A stretch of 64,000 bases of DNA from Anaerocolumna xylanovorans DSM 12503 (GTDB taxonomy: Bacteria > Bacillota > Clostridia > Lachnospirales > Lachnospiraceae): the NCBI RefSeq assembly GCF_900143645.1, contig NZ_FRFD01000003.1, positions 1,178,001 to 1,242,000 of the forward strand, read 5' to 3'. The position numbers and the translations under genes are program-made. The notes under the pieces are model-generated. The model searched no databases. It had not been told where the DNA came from and saw nothing but the letters and a program-made list of their open reading frames with translations. This document shows positions 1-8,254 of this stretch, piece after piece (the stretch's first letter is position 1; each line of letters opens with the position of its first letter).

Positions 1-1023
1 GAAGTTTATGAGTTCTGTCTGCGGATTAAGGAGAAAGTTCTGGAACCCTTTGAATTCAATGGTTACCGTTTTAATATCAGCCCGAGTATGGGGATTTCCA
101 TGTATCCCAATAATGCTGCCAACGGAGAAGAACTTCTAAAGAATGCAGATACCGCCATGTATCGTTCAAAAAGCATTGGTAAAAATACGATTCAGTTCTA
201 CCAGGATTTTATGAGAAAAGATATGCTTAGAAGGCTTTCTATTGAGAGTCATTTAAGAAATGCGTTAAAAAAGAATATATTTACTCTTCATTATCAACCC
301 CAGATATGCTTAAAGACTGGCACTATAAGAGCTTTTGAAGCTTTGATCCGTTGGACAGACGAAGAACTTGGCATGATTTCACCCTCTGAATTTATTCCGG
401 TAGCTGAGAGCGCAGGACTCATTGTTCCACTGGGTGAATGGATTCTGAAAGAAGCCTGTAAAGAAGCCAAAAGGCTAAACAGCGGTCAGAATAAGATACT
501 AATGTCTGTTAATATCTCCGCCGTTCAGTTAAAGCAGCTTGATTTTGTTGATCTGGTAAAAAATACATTAAAAGAAACGGGACTGAAACCGGAACTGCTT
601 GAACTGGAAGTGACGGAAACAACCTTAATCAGCTCCTTTGAAACAACTATCAGCATGTTTGAAGAATTACGGAAAATTGGTGTTAAAATATCCCTGGATG
701 ACTTTGGCACCGGCTATTCTTCCCTTAGCTATCTGAAAAAACTTCCTATTGATACTTTAAAGATTGATAAAAGCTTTATAAAGGATTTGGATAAAGAGTG
801 TATTGAAAAGGAAATAACGGAATCTATCGTAGCTTTGGTACATAAGCTGAACATTGAAGTTATTGCGGAAGGTGTTGAGAACGGCAAACAATTAGCATAT
901 TTAATGCAGTGTAACTGTGATAATATACAGGGCTTCTTAATTAGTAAGCCTGTTCCGGCAATTAGTGCGAAGGAATTATTGAATAAAAATTATATGGCAT
1001 ATATAGGCGTACAGGTTTCCTGA
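1..1023 (+). CDS. GGDEF-EAL cyclic-di-GMP phosphodiesterase, 5' truncated
   Basis: The frame is open from the first base of the window, so the N-terminus and the GGDEF signature lie outside. What is visible is the end of a GGDEF domain (SMGISMYPNNA then NADTAMYRSK) followed by a complete EAL domain. The EAL domain keeps the residues expected of an active enzyme: EALIRW, VNIS, the ELEVTET glutamate, SLDDFGTGYSS, the lysine of LKIDKSF, the glutamate of EVIAEGVEN and the glutamine of IQGFLISKP. Family knowledge: such EAL domains hydrolyse cyclic di-GMP to pGpG and GGDEF-EAL hybrids tune the motility/adhesion switch. Whether the GGDEF half is catalytic or regulatory cannot be judged here. The gene ends with TGA at 1021 and is followed by a 97-base gap to the next gene. 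Confidence 0.92.
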   Translation, partial: EVYEFCLRIKEKVLEPFEFNGYRFNISPSMGISMYPNNAANGEELLKNADTAMYRSKSIGKNTIQFYQDFMRKDMLRRLSIESHLRNALKKNIFTLHYQPQICLKTGTIRAFEALIRWTDEELGMISPSEFIPVAESAGLIVPLGEWILKEACKEAKRLNSGQNKILMSVNISAVQLKQLDFVDLVKNTLKETGLKPELLELEVTETTLISSFETTISMFEELRKIGVKISLDDFGTGYSSLSYLKKLPIDTLKIDKSFIKDLDKECIEKEITESIVALVHKLNIEVIAEGVENGKQLAYLMQCNCDNIQGFLISKPVPAISAKELLNKNYMAYIGVQVS

Positions 1024-1120
1024 TATGCTGTAAATATGGTGTTATAATTTCCTTTTGCAATGCATAATTTACCATAAGTACTACCGAAACCGAATCGGGT
1101 AAAATGCAAGGAGCAGGTTA

Positions 1121-2461
1121 ATGACCATCAGGTATCAAAAGAAACTAATCTTCTTATTTTTCATTATGTCCATTCTGGTTACCGGATGCAGTATAGGAAA
1201 AAGCAAAGTAATTGAATCAGGAAAAACCCTTTCCATGTATATAGCAACTGACATACATTATCTGGCAGACAGCATTCATGATAATGGTAAAGCATATCAA
1301 AATTTTTCTCTCTTGGGAGATGGAAGAATGGTACAATATGTTGATGATATTGTAAATGCTTTTGGATATGATATAAAAATAAATAAGCCTGATATTCTTA
1401 TACTAAGCGGTGATTTGACAACCAATGGAGAAAAGGCAAGCCATCTTAAACTGGCAGAAAAATTAGAGGAGATAGAAAAATCTACCGGCACAAGGATTTA
1501 TGTCATACCCGGAAACCATGATATTGATAATCCATGGGCAAGGGGCTTTCAGGGGACGGAACGTTACAAAACACCGTCAGTTAATGCCTCAGAGTTTGAA
1601 AAAATTTATAAAGATTTTGGATATGATGAAGCCATCTCAAAGGATAAAGATTCTTTAAGCTATCTGGCCGCTCCTTCTAAGGATGTGCGGCTTCTGATGC
1701 TGGATACATGTGAATACCAGCTTAACCCCAAAACCGGTACTCCTGTTACTAATGGCGAAATAAGAGAAAGTACATTGGAATGGATCAGAAAATGCTGTAA
1801 GGAAGCTCAAGAGAAAAATATCAGAATCGTTACGGTAATGCACCATAATCTTTATGATCACAGCCCCAGAATACATTACGGATTTACCTTGGATAACAGC
1901 GAAGAGGTGGAAAAAGTATTCAGAGAAAACAATCTTGATTTGGTGCTAAGCGGCCACGTTCATATACAGGATATTAAATCGAAAGAAGAAAGCGGTAAAC
2001 GTATTTATGAGATTACAACAGCCTCTCTTATTATGTATCCTATTCAATATGGCGTGTTAAAGTATAATCCCGTTACGGGTTTTGATTACAGCACCTCCCA
2101 GGTGGATGTTGATACCTGGGCAAGGGAAAAAGGAATAGAAGATAATACCCTTATGGATTTTATGTCTTACTCAAAACTTTTCCTGGCTGACAATACCTAC
2201 AGAAAAGTGTATACGGCCTTGACCAAAACAGGGTTGTATACAGAAGATGAAAAGGAAGCAATGGCAGAAACTATGAGTCTTCTAAATGTGAATTATCTTA
2301 AGGGAACGACTGGCAGTATTAAGGACGCTATTGTATGCTCAAAAGGGTATAAGCTATGGATAAAAGCCGGTGAAACAGAAGACCTGGAACATTTAAGATC
2401 CTATTTTCTTAGCATGATTCCAAGTAATGATACCACCAACAACAGCTTACATATAAATTAA
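1121..2461 (+). CDS. Metallophosphoesterase lipoprotein (copy 1)
   Basis: This 446-residue protein begins with a lipoprotein signal: a Lys/Arg-containing start, a hydrophobic stretch and the lipobox VTGC with Cys23, so it is probably anchored outside the membrane. The calcineurin-like phosphoesterase motifs occur in order: ATDIHYLAD (D-x-H), SGDLTTNGE, PGNHD, MHHNL and GHVH, which together bind two metal ions. The C-terminal 150 residues contain no motif I recognise. The start is preceded by AAGGAG. A close paralog lies inverted at 9205-10554 and shares long blocks such as NPWARGFQG and IYKDFGY. The substrate is unknown; homologs hydrolyse phosphomonoesters or phosphodiesters. A strong terminator follows immediately. 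Confidence 0.88.
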   Translation: MTIRYQKKLIFLFFIMSILVTGCSIGKSKVIESGKTLSMYIATDIHYLADSIHDNGKAYQNFSLLGDGRMVQYVDDIVNAFGYDIKINKPDILILSGDLTTNGEKASHLKLAEKLEEIEKSTGTRIYVIPGNHDIDNPWARGFQGTERYKTPSVNASEFEKIYKDFGYDEAISKDKDSLSYLAAPSKDVRLLMLDTCEYQLNPKTGTPVTNGEIRESTLEWIRKCCKEAQEKNIRIVTVMHHNLYDHSPRIHYGFTLDNSEEVEKVFRENNLDLVLSGHVHIQDIKSKEESGKRIYEITTASLIMYPIQYGVLKYNPVTGFDYSTSQVDVDTWAREKGIEDNTLMDFMSYSKLFLADNTYRKVYTALTKTGLYTEDEKEAMAETMSLLNVNYLKGTTGSIKDAIVCSKGYKLWIKAGETEDLEHLRSYFLSMIPSNDTTNNSLHIN

Positions 2462-2475
2462 TATGGTATAAATGA

Positions 2476-2523
2476 AAATCCCTGAATATAAACACACCCA
2501 TCTGTGTTTATATTCAGGGATTT
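2476..2523 (+). terminator. Intrinsic terminator-like hairpin after the phosphoesterase gene
   Basis: A perfect 21-bp stem (2476-2496 with 2503-2523) closes a 6-base loop. The stem begins AAATCCCTGAAT and ends with a short TTT, so the T-run is weak but the stem is very stable. It lies 15 bases after the stop codon and separates this gene from the metal-resistance operon. Confidence 0.75.
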
Positions 2524-2585
2524 CATAATTCATAGAACTATACTTTTTGTCCTTATAAAAAATTAGAAAATATTCCATTTATGTC

Positions 2586-2644
2586 TTGACAGTTGACCAT
2601 GTGTTCAACTATAATATGATTAACAGTTGAACAGTTGTTCAACT
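2586..2644 (+). promoter_or_regulatory. cad operon promoter with two ArsR-type palindromic operators
   Basis: A sigma-A-like promoter is seen as TTGACA (2586-2591), 18-base spacer, TATAAT (2610-2615). Two related palindromes overlap it. The first (2591-2610) is an imperfect AGTTGA...TCAACT repeat filling the spacer. The second (2625-2644) is perfect, AGTTGAACA-GT-TGTTCAACT, and sits at the expected transcription start. Position and sequence fit binding sites for the SmtB/ArsR regulator encoded directly downstream, whose binding would occlude RNA polymerase until metal is bound. Confidence 0.82.
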
Positions 2645-2670
2645 AACTAATTGAAAGAAGGTGTAAAGGT

Positions 2671-3024
2671 ATGAAGGAGACAGATTGTGATTGTGAAGTA
2701 ATCCACAAAGAAGTTGTTGAAGCAGTAAGCAAGATAATGCCTCAAGAGGATGAACTGTATGATTTGTCTGACTTCTTTAAGGTATTTGGTGACAGCACAA
2801 GGATAAAAATTATGTGGGCACTGGATGAAAGTGAGATGTGTGTATGTGATCTGGCAGTTCTTCTTAATATGACCAAATCTGCCATATCCCATCAGTTAAA
2901 ATCCTTAAGGGCAGCTAATCTGGTAAAATACCGGAAAGAAGGAAAAGTCGTGTTCTATTCCCTGCAGGATGATCATGTGAAAGAAATCTTAGAAAAGGGC
3001 TTAGAACATATAAGAGAAAAATAA
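2671..3024 (+). CDS. cadC: CadC/SmtB-type metal-responsive repressor (ArsR family)
   Basis: The 117-residue protein is a winged-helix ArsR/SmtB repressor (VFGDSTRIKIMWAL, then the recognition helix around KSAISHQLKSL). It carries ligands for both classical metal sites: Cys6/Cys8 near the N-terminus plus Cys57/Cys59 in CVCD form the CadC-type alpha3N thiolate site, and Asp100, His102, His113 and Glu116 match the alpha5 motif DxHx10HxxE used by SmtB for zinc. Family knowledge says such proteins leave DNA when Cd, Pb or Zn binds. It is the first gene of a three-gene operon with an HMA protein and a P-type ATPase, and its operators are visible upstream. The start follows GAAGGTG. Confidence 0.9.
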   Translation: MKETDCDCEVIHKEVVEAVSKIMPQEDELYDLSDFFKVFGDSTRIKIMWALDESEMCVCDLAVLLNMTKSAISHQLKSLRAANLVKYRKEGKVVFYSLQDDHVKEILEKGLEHIREK

Positions 3025-3062
3025 TCACAAAAAATATTGATATTCATGGAAGGAGCAAATAT

Positions 3063-3284
3063 ATGAAAAAGACATTCAGACTCGAAGGATTAGATTGCGC
3101 TAATTGTGCTGCAAAAATAGAGGCAGCAGTAGGTAAAATAGAAGGTGTTAAGGAAGCTACGGTTAACTTTATGACCACCAAGATGATTATTGAAGCAGAG
3201 GATGAGAAAATGCCGGAGATCATAGCCGAAGCAGAAAAGATTGTTAAAAAGATCGAACCTGACACAGTTATGAAAAAAGCATAG
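3063..3284 (+). CDS. Free-standing heavy-metal-associated (HMA) domain protein
   Basis: This 73-residue protein is a single ferredoxin-like HMA domain with the metal-binding loop GLDCANCAAK (Cys12 and Cys15). The Asp before the first Cys (DCANC) is the variant typical of Zn/Cd/Pb pump domains rather than copper chaperones. The neighbouring ATPase lacks its own N-terminal HMA domain, so this protein probably serves as the detached domain or metallochaperone for it. It sits 38 bases after the repressor gene and 13 bases before the ATPase gene, with GGAAGGAG upstream. Confidence 0.88.
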   Translation: MKKTFRLEGLDCANCAAKIEAAVGKIEGVKEATVNFMTTKMIIEAEDEKMPEIIAEAEKIVKKIEPDTVMKKA

Positions 3285-3297
3285 AAAAGAGGACACT

Positions 3298-5145
3298 ATG
3301 AAAAGGAAAATTTACCGGATAACTACCGGTGCCATTGTTTATATCATTGCAATTCTGATAAAAACAGATATTGAATGGCTGCATTTTCTTCTTTATCTTA
3401 TCGCCCTGCTTACTGTCGGCGGTGATGTTATACTAAATGCGATAAAGAACATCTTCAAAGGTAAAGTATTTGATGAAAACTTTCTGATGAGTATTGCTAC
3501 CATAGGTGCTTTTTTCGTAGGGGATTATCCGGAAGGTGTTGCAGTAATGCTCTTTTACCAGATTGGTGAACTTTTTCAGAGTTATGCTGTTAACAAGTCC
3601 AGAAAATCAATTGCAAGCCTTATGGACATTCGCCCCGACTATGCAAATGTAAAAAAAGCTGATGAACTCGTACGGATGGACCCTGATGAAGTACAAATCG
3701 GAGACATTATTGTTATAAAAGCAGGTGAAAAAGTACCATTAGACGGTAAAGTAATAGAAGGATCTTCCATGCTTGATACTTCTGCACTGACCGGTGAATC
3801 CGTTCCCCGCGGCGCAGAAACAGGAGATGAAATCCTTAGTGGATGCATTAATATAAATGGCCTTCTGACAGTGGAGGTTACAAAAGAATATGGAGAATCC
3901 ACCGTAAGTAAGATTCTTGATCTGGTGGAAAATGCAAGCAATAAGAAATCCAATTCTGAACAGTTCATCACAAAGTTTGCCAGGTATTATACGCCGATTG
4001 TAGTTATTGTTGCTGTGCTGTTGGCAATTATTCCTCCTCTTTTTATAAAAGATGCCAGCTTTAGTGACTGGATTTACAGAGCTTTATCATTCTTGGTTGT
4101 ATCCTGTCCCTGTGCATTGGTAATATCCATTCCTTTAAGTTTCTTTGGAGGTATCGGAGGCGCATCCAGGAAGGGAATATTGGTAAAGGGAAGCAATTAT
4201 CTGGAAGCCCTGGCGAAAGCTGAAATAATCGTATTTGACAAAACGGGCACTTTAACAAAGGGAGTTTTTAATGTTCAGGAGATTCATCCTATTGAACTGA
4301 CAGGGGAGGAATTGTTAGAAATAGCCGCCTATACCGAAAGCTATTCCAATCACCCCATATCTATATCCCTGCAGCAAGCTTATGGAAAAGAGATAGATAA
4401 TACAAGAATAACAGAAGTAGAAGAGATATCCGGTCATGGTGTGGTTGCAGCAATTGACGGGAAAAAGGCCGCCGCAGGCAATGCCAAACTGATGAAGAAG
4501 TTAGGCATCCCTTATTATGAAGGCGAACTTATCGGGACGGCAGTACATGTTGCTGTTGACGGAAAATATGCAGGATATATTCTCATATCCGATGAGGTTA
4601 AACCGGATTCCTTACAGGCTATTAAGACACTTAAAAGAAGCCATATCAAAAAGACTGTTATGTTAACAGGAGACAACAGGGCAGTTGCAGAGAAAACAGC
4701 AAATATTTTAGGAATTGATAAAGTGTATTCTGAACTATTACCGGGGGATAAGGTTGATAAATTAGAAGAACTCTTTCAGGAAAAAACAGAGAATGGCAAG
4801 CTTGTCTTTGTAGGAGACGGCATGAATGATGCTCCTGTATTAGCCAGGGCAGATATCGGAATCGCAATGGGAGGCTTAGGTTCTGATGCCGCCATTGAAG
4901 CCGCAGATATAGTTATCATGACCGATGAACCATCAAAGATTGTAACGGCTATTAAAATATCGAAGAAAACGCTTCGTATAGCACAGGAAAATATGGTATT
5001 TGCTATCGGTGTTAAAATATTAGTTTTACTATTGAGTGCAATTGGAATTGCTACTATGTGGGCAGCGGTATTCGCAGATGTTGGCGTAACAATCATAGCT
5101 ATCATCAATTCTTTCAGAGCACTGAATGTGAAAAATACGCAGTAA
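3298..5145 (+). CDS. cadA: Heavy-metal translocating P1B-type ATPase (Cd/Zn/Pb type)
   Basis: The 615-residue protein contains the whole P1B core: actuator loop LTGESVP, the intramembrane CPC motif (Cys270-Pro-Cys272 in SCPCALVIS), the phosphorylation site DKTGTLTKG at Asp314, the P1B-specific SNHPIS histidine-proline pair, MLTGDN and GDGMNDAPVLARADIGIAMG. The CPC motif with the CadC-type repressor and DCANC-type HMA partner points to export of divalent Cd, Zn or Pb rather than Cu. The usual N-terminal HMA domain is absent and is supplied by the preceding gene. The start follows AGAGG, 13 bases after the HMA gene. It is the last gene of the operon and ends at a perfect terminator. Confidence 0.92.
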   Translation: MKRKIYRITTGAIVYIIAILIKTDIEWLHFLLYLIALLTVGGDVILNAIKNIFKGKVFDENFLMSIATIGAFFVGDYPEGVAVMLFYQIGELFQSYAVNKSRKSIASLMDIRPDYANVKKADELVRMDPDEVQIGDIIVIKAGEKVPLDGKVIEGSSMLDTSALTGESVPRGAETGDEILSGCININGLLTVEVTKEYGESTVSKILDLVENASNKKSNSEQFITKFARYYTPIVVIVAVLLAIIPPLFIKDASFSDWIYRALSFLVVSCPCALVISIPLSFFGGIGGASRKGILVKGSNYLEALAKAEIIVFDKTGTLTKGVFNVQEIHPIELTGEELLEIAAYTESYSNHPISISLQQAYGKEIDNTRITEVEEISGHGVVAAIDGKKAAAGNAKLMKKLGIPYYEGELIGTAVHVAVDGKYAGYILISDEVKPDSLQAIKTLKRSHIKKTVMLTGDNRAVAEKTANILGIDKVYSELLPGDKVDKLEELFQEKTENGKLVFVGDGMNDAPVLARADIGIAMGGLGSDAAIEAADIVIMTDEPSKIVTAIKISKKTLRIAQENMVFAIGVKILVLLLSAIGIATMWAAVFADVGVTIIAIINSFRALNVKNTQ

Positions 5146-5150
5146 AATGA

Positions 5151-5203
5151 ACTAAAAAGCAGCACTATGAGTATGAAAAATTCTCATAGTGCTGCTTTTT
5201 AGT
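5151..5203. terminator. Bidirectional terminator after cadA
   Basis: A perfect 21-bp stem (5151-5171 with 5183-5203) with an 11-base loop begins ACTAAAAAGCAGC and ends GCTGCTTTTTAGT. The T5 tract is inside the stem's 3' arm, and the A5 tract in the 5' arm gives the same on the other strand. It starts six bases after the cadA stop. Confidence 0.85.
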
Positions 5204-5210
5204 TGCAAAA

Positions 5211-5291
5211 TTATAATTTTATTGGAATAATTATAATTCTATTGTGATATTTATAATTATATTGTGGTATTTATGAATTTTATTGTAATAT
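5211..5291. repeat. Four degenerate 20-bp AT-rich tandem units
   Basis: Four consecutive units begin TTATAATT or TTATGAAT and contain a TATTG core: 5211-5230, 5231-5250, 5251-5270 and 5271-5291. The period is 20 bp (21 for the last), close to two helical turns. They lie in the 507-base gap between cadA and the chitinase gene. No function is established; phased A/T tracts could bend DNA or hold a protein array. Confidence 0.6.
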
Positions 5292-5652
5292 TTGGCAGTA
5301 CTATGTAAAATATAGGTGTTATTTGAAGAAATATAGCGCTTTTTGGCTCTAAATATAAAACGACATCTTTTGTGTACGCCCAAGGTCTAATCTGACTAAT
5401 CTTCCAACAGTAATATTTGCACAGGAAATAAAATCACCTAATAAAACCTGTTATATAGTTTAATCCAGCGAAACAGCAAAAAACAGGCACTTTATTGGTA
5501 TTTTAATATAGAAATAACAGAGGGGAGGAGATAAGTATATGTATCTTAATACATAAGATTAATTAACTCCATTGTATTTCGCGTAATGAAGAAGGTAAGT
5601 TTATTCAATCAGAAAAGGATGTAGAAAAACAATTTTGTATTCAGGAGGATGT
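5292..5652 (+). promoter_or_regulatory. Long chitinase 5' region with a putative five-codon mini-ORF
   Basis: This non-coding stretch precedes the chitinase. I see no convincing known riboswitch and no clear promoter. The only strong signal is GGGGAGGAG (5522-5530) followed by ATG at 5539 and the mini-ORF M-Y-L-N-T-stop (5539-5556). The start of that mini-ORF lies in a 7-bp-arm palindrome (5538-5555, TATGTAT with ATACATA). The mini-ORF ends 96 bases before the chitinase start and could be a leader peptide or a chance match. Confidence 0.3.
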
Positions 5653-7959
5653 ATGAAAAGTATCATTAAAAAGAAAATTTCACTCGTGGTAACTATAGTA
5701 ATCATAGCTGCCATCGGTATCTTCTGCGTAACAACAAACTCTTTTGCAGAAGGCACGTCTGTTCAAAAACCCACCAATGAAGGTGGTGTGGTATTACCAG
5801 ATAGCTATAATAACAAAAAGGTAGTAGGCTATTTTCCTAACTACGCCATAAACCTAGAAGCACATGCATATTTTGATATTGCGGATTTGCAATGGGATAA
5901 GCTTACTCATGTACAATATGCATTTGCAGTTGCAGATGCAACAACCTTTGAATTAAAGCCAAGCGATCCGGTTAATGATGTAGAAAGTAAATTCCCTGGA
6001 AGAACCTTCACACATAACGGTACTGAAATTAAGATGGATGACAGCTTGGGGTATTACGGACAATTTAACATCATGCATACAATGAAAAAAATGTATCCGG
6101 ATGTTACCGTTCTAATTTCAACAGGCGGCTGGGCAGCCTCCAGGTCCCTCTGGCTGGTAATGGACAATGAAGCAAATATGAATAAATTTGCTGATTCAGC
6201 AGTTGCCTTTATCAGAAAATATGATTTTGACGGTATAGACATTGACTTTGAATACCCTTCCGAAACGAGTCAATCGGGTAATCCCGATGATTTCGATCTG
6301 TCAGAAACCAGAAGAAATGGTATTTCAGGCAGATATACAATCTTCCTAAAGATTCTTAGACAGAAATTAGATCAGGCAGCACTAGAAGATAATACCTATT
6401 ACTGGTTAACTTCCGCTGTCAGTGCTTCCTCCTGGGTACTTGGAGGACAGACCAGCAGTAACTTCCTGAACTATTTGGACTTCGTATCGGTCATGTCCTA
6501 TGATTATCATGGAGGATGGAATAAATATGTTGAAAACCAGGCCAACATATATCCGGATCCGGCAGATACCGAAACTGCAAGTATGGCTCTGCCGACCCTG
6601 AATTTTGATTGGTCGATGAAATATTACAGGGGAAAAGTTCAGTCTGAAAAGATTCTAATGGGTGTTCCGTATTATACCAGAGGATGGACCAATGTTTCGG
6701 GCGGCACAAACGGTTTACATGGCAGTTCCAGCACACCAGCCACAGGCAATGATAATATCTGGCACGATAACGATAAAAATGGCAACGAAGTAGCCGCCGG
6801 AGCCAATCCTTTATGGCATATACTAAATTTAATGAAGACAGATTCCAATTATAAAAAATATTGGGATCCGATAGGAGGTGTACCCCATATATGGAACGCC
6901 GCAACAAAAACTTTCCTTACCTTTGAAGATGAACAATCAATCCAGGAAAGAATCAATTTTGTAAAAGCCAATAATTTAGGCGGTGTTCTTATCTGGGTAA
7001 TGCATGGAGACTATGATTATGATGCTGCCTCTGGAAAATACGTAGTAGGAGATACCCTTACCTCTATGCTGTATGACCAGTTCGCAGCAATGGGACCGTC
7101 ACAAGTTACATCTGACATTGATATCAATGCAGAGACATCTGATTTTAGTGTTGATTTCGGAGGAACTTATGCCCATCCCAATTACACTTATGCTATTAAC
7201 ATCACGAATAATACAGGCCAGAACTTAACAGGCTGGACATTCTCCTTTGATCTTCCAAAATCCTGTATATTTAGCGGAAGCTGGACAGGAACCTATACAG
7301 TTGCCCAAAGTACCAATAAAGACTTTAACACGGTTACGATTAACGGTCCTTCCTGGCAGGCCTTTAATAACGGTTCCACGGTCGCTTTGCAGGGCTCAAT
7401 CAAGTTAAATTTCTCTGGTGCTAAAAACTTCAAGTTAAATGGCAAAGCTATGAAGTCAGAAGTTGAGGCAGAAAAAGCTAGATTAGCGCGTTTAACCGGC
7501 ACAGCTATTCCTACTATAACACCTACTGTAACACCTACCGTAACGCCCACTGTAACTCCTACCGTAACGCCCACTGTAACTCCTACAGTAACGCCTACCG
7601 TGACACCTACTGTAACACCTACCGTGACTCCTACTGTAACTCCTACAGTGACTCCTACCATAACTCCTACTCCTGGCGATACTTATGATGCAACAAAGGT
7701 TTATAACGCTGGAGACACGGTAGTATATAAAGGTGTAACTTATGTATGTAAATGGTGGACACAGGGTGCTGCTCCGGGTGCTGTAAACGGACCTTGGGAA
7801 GAGAAAGTAACAGGAAATCCTGATGGTTCTGTTAACTACACCGCAGGAAAAGCTTATGTCAGCGGTGATATTGTATTATATAATGGCATAAAATATAAGG
7901 CGAACTGGTGGACGACTTCAGTACCAGAGTCAGATTCTTCCTGGACAAAAATTGGTTAA
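5653..7959 (+). CDS. Secreted GH18 chitinase with CBM2-like and two CBM5/12 modules
   Basis: The start at 5653 is chosen because CAGGAGGATGT lies directly before it; an upstream in-frame ATG at 5635 would add six residues and lacks this site. The 768-residue precursor has a signal peptide ending near SFAEG (residue 34). A GH18 barrel starts at KVVGYFPNYA and carries the catalytic DxxDxDxE as DGIDIDFE (Asp193 to Glu200, Glu200 the acid/base), then YDYHGG. A CBM2-like beta domain (about 486-605, NLTGWTFSFD) follows, then a Thr-Pro linker, then two CBM5/12 chitin-binding modules (about 675-716 and 728-768) each with a WWT aromatic surface. Family knowledge: it hydrolyses beta-1,4-GlcNAc chains, probably extracellularly. 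Confidence 0.93.
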   Translation: MKSIIKKKISLVVTIVIIAAIGIFCVTTNSFAEGTSVQKPTNEGGVVLPDSYNNKKVVGYFPNYAINLEAHAYFDIADLQWDKLTHVQYAFAVADATTFELKPSDPVNDVESKFPGRTFTHNGTEIKMDDSLGYYGQFNIMHTMKKMYPDVTVLISTGGWAASRSLWLVMDNEANMNKFADSAVAFIRKYDFDGIDIDFEYPSETSQSGNPDDFDLSETRRNGISGRYTIFLKILRQKLDQAALEDNTYYWLTSAVSASSWVLGGQTSSNFLNYLDFVSVMSYDYHGGWNKYVENQANIYPDPADTETASMALPTLNFDWSMKYYRGKVQSEKILMGVPYYTRGWTNVSGGTNGLHGSSSTPATGNDNIWHDNDKNGNEVAAGANPLWHILNLMKTDSNYKKYWDPIGGVPHIWNAATKTFLTFEDEQSIQERINFVKANNLGGVLIWVMHGDYDYDAASGKYVVGDTLTSMLYDQFAAMGPSQVTSDIDINAETSDFSVDFGGTYAHPNYTYAINITNNTGQNLTGWTFSFDLPKSCIFSGSWTGTYTVAQSTNKDFNTVTINGPSWQAFNNGSTVALQGSIKLNFSGAKNFKLNGKAMKSEVEAEKARLARLTGTAIPTITPTVTPTVTPTVTPTVTPTVTPTVTPTVTPTVTPTVTPTVTPTVTPTITPTPGDTYDATKVYNAGDTVVYKGVTYVCKWWTQGAAPGAVNGPWEEKVTGNPDGSVNYTAGKAYVSGDIVLYNGIKYKANWWTTSVPESDSSWTKIG
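7507..7674 (+). repeat. 12-bp coding tandem repeat for a TPTV linker
   Basis: The linker between chitinase modules is encoded by eleven successive TPTV units, flanked by TPTI variants, each 12 bp (ACNCCTACNGTN). Third positions vary from unit to unit, so the repeat is under coding selection or is old, yet it could still expand or contract by slippage. The protein is an extended, probably glycosylated hinge. Confidence 0.85.
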
Positions 7960-8069
7960 TAAAAATTCAAAAGATAACCATAAATAGAAGATTACTAATA
8001 GTCCGATATAAGCAATACATAAATGATGAGGCAGAGAAAGTAGTAGTTAATAGACCCTGTATTAATAGC

Positions 8070-8098
8070 TGGAGCGGGATTTTTTGAATCCCGCTCCA
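8070..8098. terminator. Terminator after the chitinase gene
   Basis: A 12-bp perfect stem (8070-8081 TGGAGCGGGATT with 8087-8098) closes a 5-base loop. It lies 110 bases after the chitinase stop; the stretch between holds no other feature I can see. No long T-run follows. Confidence 0.65.
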
Positions 8099-8211
8099 TT
8101 ATCGTAACTAAAGCATTTTAGTTTAGTGTTATTTCGGGGATAAATATATCTTTTAAATTCAGAAGATTTTTGGTACAATCAAGAGTGTTCTTTTGAATGC
8201 TTATAAATCTT

Positions 8212-8229
8212 CACATTAAATTTAATGTG
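8212..8229. promoter_or_regulatory. 18-bp perfect palindrome just before crcB
   Basis: CACATTAAATTTAATGTG is a perfect inverted repeat whose centre is 35 bases upstream of the chosen crcB start. It could be an operator or fold as a hairpin next to the ribosome binding site. The region lacks the conserved core of the fluoride (crcB) riboswitch, so a different control would be needed. A possible -10 (TACAAT, 8173-8178) lies upstream. Confidence 0.4.
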
Positions 8230-8254
8230 TAATGAAGAAAGAAGATTAGTGCAA

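Noticed and set aside
5211..5291. Iteron-type replication origin
   Set aside because: There is no replication initiator gene nearby, and the units are degenerate and purely AT-rich.
5292..5652. Cyclic-di-GMP riboswitch before the chitinase
   Set aside because: Neither the class I nor the class II core sequences were found, even though chitinases are sometimes controlled this way.
7293..7661. Antisense reading frame of a GVTV repeat protein over the chitinase
   Set aside because: It is the complement of the TPTV linker repeat; a low-complexity frame with no ribosome binding site inside a strong sense gene.
7507..7674. CRISPR-like or satellite repeat
   Set aside because: The 12-bp repeats are in frame, lack unique spacers and encode the Thr-Pro linker.
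8101..8254. Fluoride (crcB) riboswitch
   Set aside because: The conserved core and pseudoknot bases are not visible in this stretch.
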